From Pseudoalteromonas umbrosa (GTDB lineage Bacteria; Pseudomonadota; Gammaproteobacteria; Enterobacterales; Alteromonadaceae): DNA of 64,000 bases. The notes beneath the pieces were generated by a model. That model was not told the origin of the DNA and made no database searches. It was given only the letters and a program-made list of their open reading frames with translations. Below are positions 8,199 to 15,635 of the stretch, one piece after another; positions within the stretch are counted from its first letter, which is position 1; each line of letters begins with the position of its first letter. A program made the translations under genes and the position numbers. The stretch is from NCBI RefSeq assembly GCF_030125375.1, contig NZ_JASJUU010000004.1:310001-374000 (forward strand). Reading direction: 5' to 3'.

Positions 8199-10046
8199 AT
8201 GACACATACTCACTCAGCAGTCACCGATGTACTGGATTTTGTGACGCAGCAACTGCCGTTTAGCACGTTGCCTGCATCTTGTGCACACTTCTTTGTGAAT
8301 CATGCAAAGGTTGTGTATATCACTTCGTTAAATCAGGCTGAATTACTGAGCTCTGAACAAAAGTATTTATATCTTGTGCGCTCAGGCGTGTTTGATTTAG
8401 TTGATAATTCAGGGGAAGTAGTCACGAGATTAGGAGAAGGCGACTACTTTGGTTACCCGTCATTACTCACTGGGGAAGATATTCAAAACCATCTAGAAGT
8501 ACAAACTGGTGGGCTTATTTTTTTACTGCCGCAGGAAGACTTTGATTTTTTACGACGAGAATATCCACAGTTTGAGCAGCACTTTGTGCGTGCGCATAAA
8601 AAGCGCTTACTGTCTAGTCACTATAAAGAGCGGGGAAGAGGGTGGTCAGAGCGAAAAATATCGACGTTAATGTGCAGAACTGCTGTGACTATAGAACCAA
8701 AAGCGAGTGTTGTAGAAGCGGCTAAAACTATGCACAAAGCGGGTGTGTCTTCAGTGATCATCACTAAAAACGGGCAGTTGTCAGGGATAGTGACAGATAG
8801 AGATTTACGTAATCGTGTTTTGGCGGCTGAGCTTGATCCACGCGCGTCCGTGACAAAAGTGATGACCCGCGATCCTAAGTTTATTTTTGAGAATAATCGC
8901 GCGTTTGCTGCTTTACACTTAATGCTTAAACACAATATCCATCATTTACCTGTGCTCAATGAAGAACGCATGCCTTTAGGCATGGTGACCAGTACCGACT
9001 TGTTACGTCAACAAAAGCATGACCCGGTACAATTAATTGGGCAAATATACAAAGCGAATAGTCATCAAGAAGTTGTTCATTTGGCGAAGGAGATCCCAGC
9101 TTTACTGAGAGGATTCTCTAATACAGTTGAAGATATTTCGTTTATTGGGACACTGCTCAGTGGCTTAACTGATGCAATGACGAGTCGCTTAACTGAATTG
9201 TTTATCAAACAGCAAGGTGAGCCGCCGTGCCGTTTTTGTTGGATATGTTTTGGTTCTCAAGCTCGAGAAGAGCAAACGTTACACTCAGATCAAGATAATG
9301 GCTTGATTGTCTCAAATTCTATTTTGCCGCATCAAAGGTCATATTTTGCAAAATTGGGTGAGTTTGTTACTGGGCATCTCGTTAGCTGTGGGGTAAAAGC
9401 GTGTCCTGGCGGCATTATGGCCAGTAATGAGCCGTGTCGAGGTACTGTTAATGAGTGGCTGATACGTTTTGAGCAATGGTGTCAGACCCCGACACCTCAA
9501 GCGATGCTCAATAGTAAAATCTTTTTTGATAGGCGCTTTATTTTTGGTGAGCAATCCCTGTATGAAGCTTTAAATGCTGAGCTGAATAATATACAAAAGC
9601 AAGACATCTTTTTTGCAGCCATGGCGACTGACATCAGTACCAATAGTGTGCCGATGGGGTTATTTCAACAATTTAAGCTGCAGCGAGATAAAAGAAAACA
9701 TGGTTACTTGGATCTAAAAACGCGTGGTGTAGCGATTGTGAACGACCTTGTTCGTATTTATGCGCTCAAATGCGGTTTAACAAAAGCCAATACGCAAGCG
9801 CGTTTAGAGGGACTGAAAGCATTTTCAATTTTAAGCAAAGAAGATATTTATAACTTACAAGATTGCTGGCGATTTTTGACTCAACTGCGCTTTAAAATAC
9901 AGATTGAGGATTTAGATTTACCACCAAATTGTATTAACCCAGAGCACTTAAGCTCTTTAGAGCGCCATCAGTTAAAAGAAGCATTTCACCTAATCAAGCA
10001 AGCGCAGCAAGCATGCGTATTTAAATTTGCTCGAGGTAGCTTGTAA
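8199..10046 (+). CDS. cNMP-binding/CBS/DUF294 nucleotidyltransferase-like protein
   Basis: A predicted cytoplasmic signalling protein of 615 residues. The order of domains is a cyclic-nucleotide-binding-like fold (about 20-135), two CBS domains (about 150-270), a DUF294 putative nucleotidyltransferase domain with the motif GSQAREEQTLHSDQDNG near residue 350, and a C-terminal substrate-binding-like helical domain. Such proteins are regularly encoded beside VC_2705-type symporters and CrbS-type kinases, together with a DnaQ-like exonuclease, as here. The motif GSxxRxExxxxxDxD suggests active nucleotidyl transfer, resembling GlnD/GlnE-type regulators, but the target is unknown. I chose the ATG at 8199; the frame also opens at a TTG at 8184 inside the terminator. 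Confidence 0.83.
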   Translation: MTHTHSAVTDVLDFVTQQLPFSTLPASCAHFFVNHAKVVYITSLNQAELLSSEQKYLYLVRSGVFDLVDNSGEVVTRLGEGDYFGYPSLLTGEDIQNHLEVQTGGLIFLLPQEDFDFLRREYPQFEQHFVRAHKKRLLSSHYKERGRGWSERKISTLMCRTAVTIEPKASVVEAAKTMHKAGVSSVIITKNGQLSGIVTDRDLRNRVLAAELDPRASVTKVMTRDPKFIFENNRAFAALHLMLKHNIHHLPVLNEERMPLGMVTSTDLLRQQKHDPVQLIGQIYKANSHQEVVHLAKEIPALLRGFSNTVEDISFIGTLLSGLTDAMTSRLTELFIKQQGEPPCRFCWICFGSQAREEQTLHSDQDNGLIVSNSILPHQRSYFAKLGEFVTGHLVSCGVKACPGGIMASNEPCRGTVNEWLIRFEQWCQTPTPQAMLNSKIFFDRRFIFGEQSLYEALNAELNNIQKQDIFFAAMATDISTNSVPMGLFQQFKLQRDKRKHGYLDLKTRGVAIVNDLVRIYALKCGLTKANTQARLEGLKAFSILSKEDIYNLQDCWRFLTQLRFKIQIEDLDLPPNCINPEHLSSLERHQLKEAFHLIKQAQQACVFKFARGSL

Positions 10047-10050
10047 ACAT

Positions 10051-10668
10051 ATGAAATGGTTGTTGCCAAGTTTCATGAGAAAAGAGCATGAACCGCTTTG
10101 GTTGGAAAGTGAGCTAGTCGTTGTCGATTTAGAACTGACCGGATTAGATCCTAATCGGCATGAGATTGTCTCTGTTGCTTGGGTGGAAATAAATCGAGGC
10201 CAGATAGCGTTGCAGAGTGCGCAATGCCGGTTAAACAAAGAGGTAAAAGACCTTGAACAAAGCCCAATTTATCACGGAATATCAGAACCTGAAATCGAAG
10301 AAAAAGGTGAGAGTCTTGAGCGAATACTCATTTCTTTAGCGCGTGTATTAAATACCAAAACATTGGTGTGCCACAATGCGTTTCTCGATTGGGGGTTTTT
10401 GCAAAAACACTTTATTCAATATGATATCTCTGTACAACCTAAGTACATCATAGATACTTTAAAGTTGGAAAAAAAACGCCTGCTCCGAGCTCAGGAGGCG
10501 TTAAGGCAAGAGCAGTTAACTCTGCCTGCGTGCCGAGCGCGATATGGCTTGCCAACTTATCAAAATCACAATGCGTTAAGCGATGCACTGGCAACTGCAG
10601 AGCTTTTGTTGGCTCAAGTCGGTCATTTAGATACTCAAAAGTCTATCAAGCTGCGAAATTTAGTATAA
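10051..10668 (+). CDS. DnaQ-like 3'-5' exonuclease
   Basis: A 205-residue exonuclease of the DEDD superfamily, similar to the proofreading subunit of DNA polymerase III. Exo I is VVVDLELTGLD, Exo II is CHNAFLDWGFL and Exo III is HNALSDALATAEL, so all four acidic residues and the histidine of the DEDDh type are present. I chose the ATG at 10051, with GAGG about 15 bases upstream. The frame also opens at a TTG (10027) that overlaps the previous gene. It starts four bases after the DUF294 gene and is probably translated with it. The link between this nuclease and the symporter cluster is conserved, but its meaning is not known to me. Confidence 0.82.
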   Translation: MKWLLPSFMRKEHEPLWLESELVVVDLELTGLDPNRHEIVSVAWVEINRGQIALQSAQCRLNKEVKDLEQSPIYHGISEPEIEEKGESLERILISLARVLNTKTLVCHNAFLDWGFLQKHFIQYDISVQPKYIIDTLKLEKKRLLRAQEALRQEQLTLPACRARYGLPTYQNHNALSDALATAELLLAQVGHLDTQKSIKLRNLV

Positions 10669-10830
10669 AGTAAGGTAGTTCACGTTCTTTTTTTGGCAAT
10701 TTACCTCATATAAAGAAAAATTTTTGCATATCACTTACACATTTGTTCAAGGTCGATTACAATAGCGCCATCTTTACAAAGGAGTCTAGGTTACTTCTTT
10801 ATCGCATGTAGAAAATGGGTCTTCTAATTA

Positions 10831-11844
10831 ATGACAATCAAACTGGCAATCAATGGTTTTGGTCGCATAGGTCGCAATATTGTCCGAGCCCTCTTTGAGT
10901 CTGGGCGCCACAATGAATTTCAAATAGTTGCTATTAACGAGTTGGCAGATCCTGAAGGGATCGCGCATTTAATGAAGTACGACACCTCGCATGGTCGCTT
11001 TGCATTTCCAGTCAATCTCAACAAACCCTATTTAGAAGTTGCCGGACAACAAATTCAAATCTTTAATGAACAAGACCCAAGTCATTTACCATGGCATGCC
11101 TTAGATATTGATGTTGTTTTAGAATGTACTGGTGTTTACCACTCTAGACAGCATGCGACAGCGCATATCGCCGCAGGCGCTAAAAAAGTGCTGTTTTCTC
11201 ACCCTGCTGATGCAGATGTAGACGAAACCATTGTTTACGGCATTAATGACGATAATTTAAAAGCAGCACATACCATAGTCTCAAATGGGTCGTGTACAAC
11301 AAACTGTATTGTTCCTGTCATTAAAGTATTAGATGATGCTTTTGGTATCGAGTCTGGTGCAATAACAACCATTCATGCATCAATGCATGACCAGCAAGTA
11401 ATAGATGCATACCATAAAGACTTAAGACGTACTCGCGCTGCAAGTCAGTCGATTATTCCGGTAGATACAAAGTTGGCGCGTGGTATTGAGCGCATATTAC
11501 CTAAATTTCATGGGCGCTTTGAAGCAATCGCCGTCAGAGTTCCTACAATTAATGTGACCGCAATGGACCTAAGTGTCTCTTTGCAAAGTGATGTCACGTT
11601 AGAACAAGTTAATCAGGTATTGGAGAAGGCTGCCAGTGGCAGACTACAAGGGATTTTAGATTACACCGAAGAACCCTTAGTATCGGTGGATTTTAATCAC
11701 GACTCTCACTCCAGTATTATTGATGGCACCCAAACCCGAGTGAGCCATAAACGCTTGGTGAAGGTGTTAGTTTGGTGTGATAACGAGTGGGGGTTTGCAA
11801 ACCGTATGCTCGACACCGCAATGGCAATGATTAAAGCCTCTTAA
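10831..11844 (+). CDS. epd: D-erythrose-4-phosphate dehydrogenase
   Basis: A GapA-like NAD-dependent enzyme of 337 residues that oxidises erythrose 4-phosphate to 4-phosphoerythronate in the pyridoxal phosphate pathway. The Rossmann motif INGFGRIGRN opens the protein and the catalytic cysteine lies in SNGSCTTNC near residue 155. The segments SAMHDQQVIDAY-like (here ASMHDQQVIDAY) and RRTRAASQSIIPVDTK match E. coli Epd better than GapA. The order epd-pgk-fba is the classical one. The start is preceded by only a weak ribosome site, while a good AAGGAG lies about 50 bases upstream with no usable start after it. Confidence 0.92.
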   Translation: MTIKLAINGFGRIGRNIVRALFESGRHNEFQIVAINELADPEGIAHLMKYDTSHGRFAFPVNLNKPYLEVAGQQIQIFNEQDPSHLPWHALDIDVVLECTGVYHSRQHATAHIAAGAKKVLFSHPADADVDETIVYGINDDNLKAAHTIVSNGSCTTNCIVPVIKVLDDAFGIESGAITTIHASMHDQQVIDAYHKDLRRTRAASQSIIPVDTKLARGIERILPKFHGRFEAIAVRVPTINVTAMDLSVSLQSDVTLEQVNQVLEKAASGRLQGILDYTEEPLVSVDFNHDSHSSIIDGTQTRVSHKRLVKVLVWCDNEWGFANRMLDTAMAMIKAS

Positions 11845-11874
11845 TTTTAGTATCGTTCTTTTAAGGAGATGTCC

Positions 11875-13053
11875 ATGTCAGTCATCAAGATGGCGGATTT
11901 AGATTTAAACGGCAAACGCGTACTTATTCGTGAAGATTTGAACGTGCCAGTGAAAGACGCAAAAGTGACGTCTGACGCGCGTATCAAAGCATCTTTGCCT
12001 ACCATTAAATTAGCCCTAGAAAAAGGCGCTAAAGTAATGGTGATGTCACACCTAGGTCGCCCAACGGAAGGGGAATACGATGCTCAGTATTCACTTCAGC
12101 CGGTTGTTGATTACCTAAATGAAGTACTTGAACAAAATGTAAGACTCGTTACTGATTATCTTGATGGTGTTGAAGTTGCTGATAACGAAGTGGTTGTTTT
12201 TGAAAATGTACGCTTTAATAAAGGTGAGAAGAAAAACGACGAGGCACTTTCTAAACAGCTTGCAGCTCTTTGTGATATTTACGTAATGGATGCGTTTGGT
12301 ACTGCACACCGTGCTCAAGCATCAACACATGGCGTAGGTCAATTTGCAGATGTTGCTTGTGCAGGACCTTTATTGGCGGCTGAATTAGATGCTTTGGGTA
12401 AGGCATTAGATAACCCTGCTCGTCCATTGGTTGCGATTGTTGGTGGCTCTAAGGTATCAACTAAATTAACGGTACTGGATTCACTGTCAACGGTTGTTGA
12501 TCAGTTAGTTACAGGTGGCGGTATCGCCAATACATTTATTGCGGCATCTGGTAACCCTGTAGGTAAGTCTTTGTATGAAGAAGAGTTAATTCCTGAAGCT
12601 CAAAAGCTCAGTGCTGCAGCGAAAGCAAATAATGGTGAAATCCCAGTGCCATCAGATGTGGTCGTTGGTAAAGAGTTCTCAGAAACAGCTGTTGCAGTGA
12701 TTAAAGATGCTTCTGAAGTTGAAAGCGATGACATGATTTTTGACATTGGTCCTAACACGGCGAATGAATTAGCTAAAATCATCGAGCAAGCTGGTACTGT
12801 TGTTTGGAACGGCCCAGTTGGCGTTTTTGAGTTCGATCAATTTGGTAATGGCACAGAAGCCATTGCACATGCGATTGCCAAGTCTAAAGCGTTTTCAATT
12901 GCTGGTGGTGGTGACACATTAGCTGCGATTGATAAATATGGCGTTGGCGATGAGATATCGTATATCTCAACTGGTGGTGGTGCTTTCCTTGAATTTTTGG
13001 AAGGTAAAAAGTTACCAGCAGTTGATATGCTAGAGCAAAGAGCAAAAGCATAA
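11875..13053 (+). CDS. pgk: Phosphoglycerate kinase
   Basis: A cytoplasmic glycolytic kinase of 392 residues that transfers phosphate from 1,3-bisphosphoglycerate to ADP. Family marks include VLIREDLNVP near the N-terminus, MSHLGRP, the segment VAIVGGSKVSTK and the C-terminal GGGDTLAAIDKYG and STGGGAFLEFLEG nucleotide-binding loops. Two in-frame ATGs are present. AAGGAG touches the first (11869) and lies six bases from the second, so I chose 11875. It follows epd by 30 bases. A GC-rich hairpin without a T run (13062-13080) follows, so some transcription may continue to fba. Confidence 0.96.
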   Translation: MSVIKMADLDLNGKRVLIREDLNVPVKDAKVTSDARIKASLPTIKLALEKGAKVMVMSHLGRPTEGEYDAQYSLQPVVDYLNEVLEQNVRLVTDYLDGVEVADNEVVVFENVRFNKGEKKNDEALSKQLAALCDIYVMDAFGTAHRAQASTHGVGQFADVACAGPLLAAELDALGKALDNPARPLVAIVGGSKVSTKLTVLDSLSTVVDQLVTGGGIANTFIAASGNPVGKSLYEEELIPEAQKLSAAAKANNGEIPVPSDVVVGKEFSETAVAVIKDASEVESDDMIFDIGPNTANELAKIIEQAGTVVWNGPVGVFEFDQFGNGTEAIAHAIAKSKAFSIAGGGDTLAAIDKYGVGDEISYISTGGGAFLEFLEGKKLPAVDMLEQRAKA

Positions 13054-13203
13054 AAATTTAAGGGGGCCTGTTTGGCCTCCAACTATTAACTTAAACACTC
13101 TCTCACTCTTTGTTTAGGTTAATAGCGGTTGTGATGCAACCAAACTAAATCTACCCCGTTCAAATAGATAGCCAAGTGCTATCAAAAATTGGAGAAAAGC
13201 AAT

Positions 13204-14268
13204 ATGGCTTTAATCAGTATGCGTCAACTTCTCGATCATGCGGCTGAGAATGGATACGGCGTTCCTGCCTTTAACGTGAATAACCAAGAGCAAATGCGTG
13301 CGATAATGGAAGCGGCTGACAGAACAAATAGCCCAGTTATCGTACAAGGCTCTGCGGGCGCTAGAAGCTATGCCGGTGCCCCATTTATTCGCCATATGAT
13401 TTTAGCTGCTGTTGAAGAATGGCCACATATTCCAGTTGTTATGCACCAAGATCACGGTACATCTCCTGCGGTATGTCAGCGTTCAATTCAATTAGGTTTT
13501 TCATCAGTAATGATGGATGGCTCTTTGCTTGATGATGGTAAAACACCATCATCTTATGAGTACAACGTAGATGTTACACGTCGCACAGTTGAAATGGCGC
13601 ACGCGTGTGGTGTATCAGTAGAAGGCGAGCTAGGTGTACTAGGCTCTTTGGAAACTGGTGAAGCAGGTGAAGAAGATGGCATTGGCGCGGTTGGTAAACT
13701 TACCCAAGACCAGCTACTGACTGATCCAGAAGAAGCTGCTGACTTTGTTAAGAAAACGGGTGTTGATGCCTTAGCAATTGCATGTGGTACATCGCACGGT
13801 GCATATAAATTTACACGTCCACCTACAGGTGACATTCTTGCGATTAACCGCATTAAAGAGATCCATGCGCGCATTCCTAACACGCACTTAGTTATGCATG
13901 GCTCTTCATCTGTTCCACAAGAGTGGCTTGCCGTTATTAACGAGTTTGGTGGTGAAATCCCAGAAACATACGGTGTGCCAGTTGAGCAAATCGTTGAAGG
14001 GATCAAACACGGTGTACGTAAAGTGAACATTGATACAGATTTACGTCTAGCCGCTACTGGCGCAATTCGTCGTCACCTTGCACATAACCCTGCAAACTTT
14101 GATCCTCGTAAGTACCTAGCTGAAGCGACTAAAGCAATGACAGAGATCTGTGTTGCACGTTATGAAGCCTTTGGCACAGCAGGTCAAGCATCTAATATTA
14201 AACCAATTTCTTTAGATGACATGCATGTTAAATACCTTTCAGGTGAACTTGCCCCTCAGGTTAAGTAA
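13204..14268 (+). CDS. fba: Class II fructose-bisphosphate aldolase (Calvin-cycle subtype)
   Basis: A zinc-dependent cytoplasmic aldolase of 354 residues that interconverts fructose 1,6-bisphosphate with glyceraldehyde 3-phosphate and dihydroxyacetone phosphate. VVMHQDHG carries a zinc ligand and the catalytic aspartate region. VEGELGVLGSLETGEAGEEDG-type sequence and the closing segment with LHxKYLSGELAP-like residues fit the subtype first named from Calvin-cycle enzymes, which many marine gammaproteobacteria use for glycolysis. GGAG lies about ten bases before the ATG at 13204, and the TTG upstream is not needed. A strong terminator follows. Confidence 0.95.
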   Translation: MALISMRQLLDHAAENGYGVPAFNVNNQEQMRAIMEAADRTNSPVIVQGSAGARSYAGAPFIRHMILAAVEEWPHIPVVMHQDHGTSPAVCQRSIQLGFSSVMMDGSLLDDGKTPSSYEYNVDVTRRTVEMAHACGVSVEGELGVLGSLETGEAGEEDGIGAVGKLTQDQLLTDPEEAADFVKKTGVDALAIACGTSHGAYKFTRPPTGDILAINRIKEIHARIPNTHLVMHGSSSVPQEWLAVINEFGGEIPETYGVPVEQIVEGIKHGVRKVNIDTDLRLAATGAIRRHLAHNPANFDPRKYLAEATKAMTEICVARYEAFGTAGQASNIKPISLDDMHVKYLSGELAPQVK

Positions 14269-14288
14269 TTCACGTAATTACACTTAAG

Positions 14289-14314
14289 AAAAGCCCCATT
14301 AGGGGCTTTTTTTT
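14289..14314 (+). terminator. Terminator after fba
   Basis: AAAAGCCCC / GGGGCTTTT with loop ATTA is followed by a run of eight T. Confidence 0.92.
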
Positions 14315-14361
14315 CGCATTGAATACATGTCTTATGGCGTGCAGTTGTGTTTGAGCTGCTT

Positions 14362-14662
14362 GATCAGTGAGTGGGATCGTTATTTTACTAACCCTGAAGC
14401 GATCAGATCATTAATTTACTAACGATCTACAGTTGGGATCGAATTATTACTAACTCGGACTGTCTCGGATCTAAGTTTTGCCTGTGCTTTAACAGGCTTT
14501 GTGTTGTCACTGAATAAAAGATCAATAACTTAGCATTACCTAATATCTGAACTTAGCACTTCAGTACGTATAGATCTGATCCCGAAAGGATCTGCTAGGT
14601 AAGAAAGTGATCTCAAGTTAATGGACTTAGGAAAATAATGATCCTTGTAAAATTACACGATC
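14362..14662. repeat. GATC-rich array with 31-bp-spaced direct and inverted repeats
   Basis: Fourteen GATC sites fall in 301 bases, where about one is expected by chance. Three direct units (GATCGTTATTTTACTAAC at 14375, GATCATTAATTTACTAAC at 14406, GATCGAATTATTACTAAC at 14437) start exactly 31 bases apart, and a fourth GATC at 14468 keeps the step. Inverted copies end at 14612, 14643 and 14662. The one read from 14643 is GATCATTATTTTCCTAAG, 15 of 18 identical to the first unit. GATCs at 14578, 14609 and 14640 again step by 31. Between the arms lie a small hairpin (14481-14498) and a direct repeat AACTTAGCA. No gene is visible. The spacing is about three helix turns, so the units lie on one face of the DNA. 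Function unknown. Confidence 0.85.
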
Positions 14663-14742
14663 TTAATAATTTTTTAATCTAAATTTTTATTGCAAAAAAA
14701 ACACCTTTATTCGATGCTAACTCACGCTAATTGCAGATAAAA

Positions 14743-14810
14743 TAGGAACAAATTGTATCTAACTTATTGAAACTATGTTCCTGATAAATGCATTTACGTT
14801 ATATTATCAG
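14743..14810. repeat. AT-rich segment with two nested inverted repeats before phoB
   Basis: AGGAACA and TGTTCCT form one pair of arms, and CCTGATAA and TTATCAGG form the next. The segment lies between the GATC array and the phoB start. It could be a promoter-associated structure or an easily melted stretch. Confidence 0.4.
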
Positions 14811-14826
14811 GTAAACTTTCATAAAA

Positions 14827-14843
14827 CTGTCATACTTAGTCAT
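14827..14843 (+). promoter_or_regulatory. Pho-box-like site upstream of phoB
   Basis: CTGTCAT and TAGTCAT occur ten bases apart. The consensus is two CTGTCAT repeats with an 11-base step, so the second half matches 5 of 7 with one base less spacing. Autoregulation of phoB is the expected function. Confidence 0.45.
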
Positions 14844-14884
14844 AATAATGAAACCGACTTCGGTAACGTAAGAGATAAATGGGA

Positions 14885-15574
14885 ATGTCACGTAGAGTAC
14901 TAGTAGTTGATGACGAAGCACCAATCAGAGAAATGTTGGTGTTTGTGTTAGAACAGAATGGCTTTCAAGCAATTGAAGCGGAAGACTATGATTCAGCGAT
15001 TGCAGCCATGGTAGAGCCATACCCAGATATGGTGCTCCTAGATTGGATGTTACCTGGCGGTAGCGGTATCCAAATTGCGAAAAAATTTAAGCAAAGTGAG
15101 TATACTCGTCAGATCCCTATCATCATGTTAACAGCACGTGGTGAGGAGGAAGACAAAGTTAAAGGATTAGAAGTAGGTGCAGATGACTACGTGACTAAGC
15201 CTTTTTCTCCAAAGGAGCTTATGGCGAGAATTAAGGCGGTAATGCGTCGCGTATCTCCTACATCGCTTGAAGAGGCGATAGAGGTACACGGCTTAAGGCT
15301 GGATCCAATTTCACACCGTGTTACCTCTGCTGGTAACGAATTAGAAATGGGACCAACTGAGTTTAGATTGTTACACTTCTTTATGACCCATCCAGAGCGT
15401 GTTTATAGCCGTGAACAGTTGCTCGATCACGTTTGGGGCACTAATGTGTATGTTGAAGACCGTACGGTTGATGTACATATTCGTCGCCTAAGAAAAGCAA
15501 TTGCGCCTCTTGGCCATGACAGATTAGTTCAGACTGTTCGTGGTGCGGGTTATCGCTTTTCTAGTAAAGTATAA
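14885..15574 (+). CDS. phoB: Phosphate regulon response regulator PhoB
   Basis: An OmpR-type regulator of 229 residues, the same length as E. coli PhoB. The N-terminal receiver has RRVLVVDDEAPIREM, the phospho-acceptor aspartate 53 in LLDWM, and the KPFSPKELMARI lysine. The C-terminal winged helix ends with RTVDVHIRRLRKA and QTVRGAGYRFS. Two ATGs lie six bases apart; I chose the second because it gives the exact E. coli length and N-terminus, but the upstream one (14879) is possible. It is activated by PhoR from the next gene under phosphate limitation and binds Pho boxes, two of which appear nearby. Confidence 0.95.
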   Translation: MSRRVLVVDDEAPIREMLVFVLEQNGFQAIEAEDYDSAIAAMVEPYPDMVLLDWMLPGGSGIQIAKKFKQSEYTRQIPIIMLTARGEEEDKVKGLEVGADDYVTKPFSPKELMARIKAVMRRVSPTSLEEAIEVHGLRLDPISHRVTSAGNELEMGPTEFRLLHFFMTHPERVYSREQLLDHVWGTNVYVEDRTVDVHIRRLRKAIAPLGHDRLVQTVRGAGYRFSSKV

Positions 15575-15635
15575 AGCATTAATTTATGCGCTGTGGTAGC
15601 GTTATCCTAGCGCTTAATCTTTAGGATCATTTTAT

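Noticed and set aside
10776..10830. Leader peptide or riboswitch before epd
   Set aside because: An AAGGAG and an ATG-TAG pair occur, but no usable small frame follows the ribosome site and no alternative hairpins were found.
13554..14030. 158-residue protein antisense to fba
   Set aside because: It is the complementary frame of a strongly coding aldolase gene, Ser/Pro/Thr-rich, with no ribosome site or recognisable domain.
14289..14884. oriC-like origin of the main chromosome
   Set aside because: GATC sites and AT-rich repeats recall oriC, but I see no canonical DnaA boxes, and the usual neighbours (dnaA, dnaN, mnmG, mioC) are absent. The array is reported as an element of unknown function instead.
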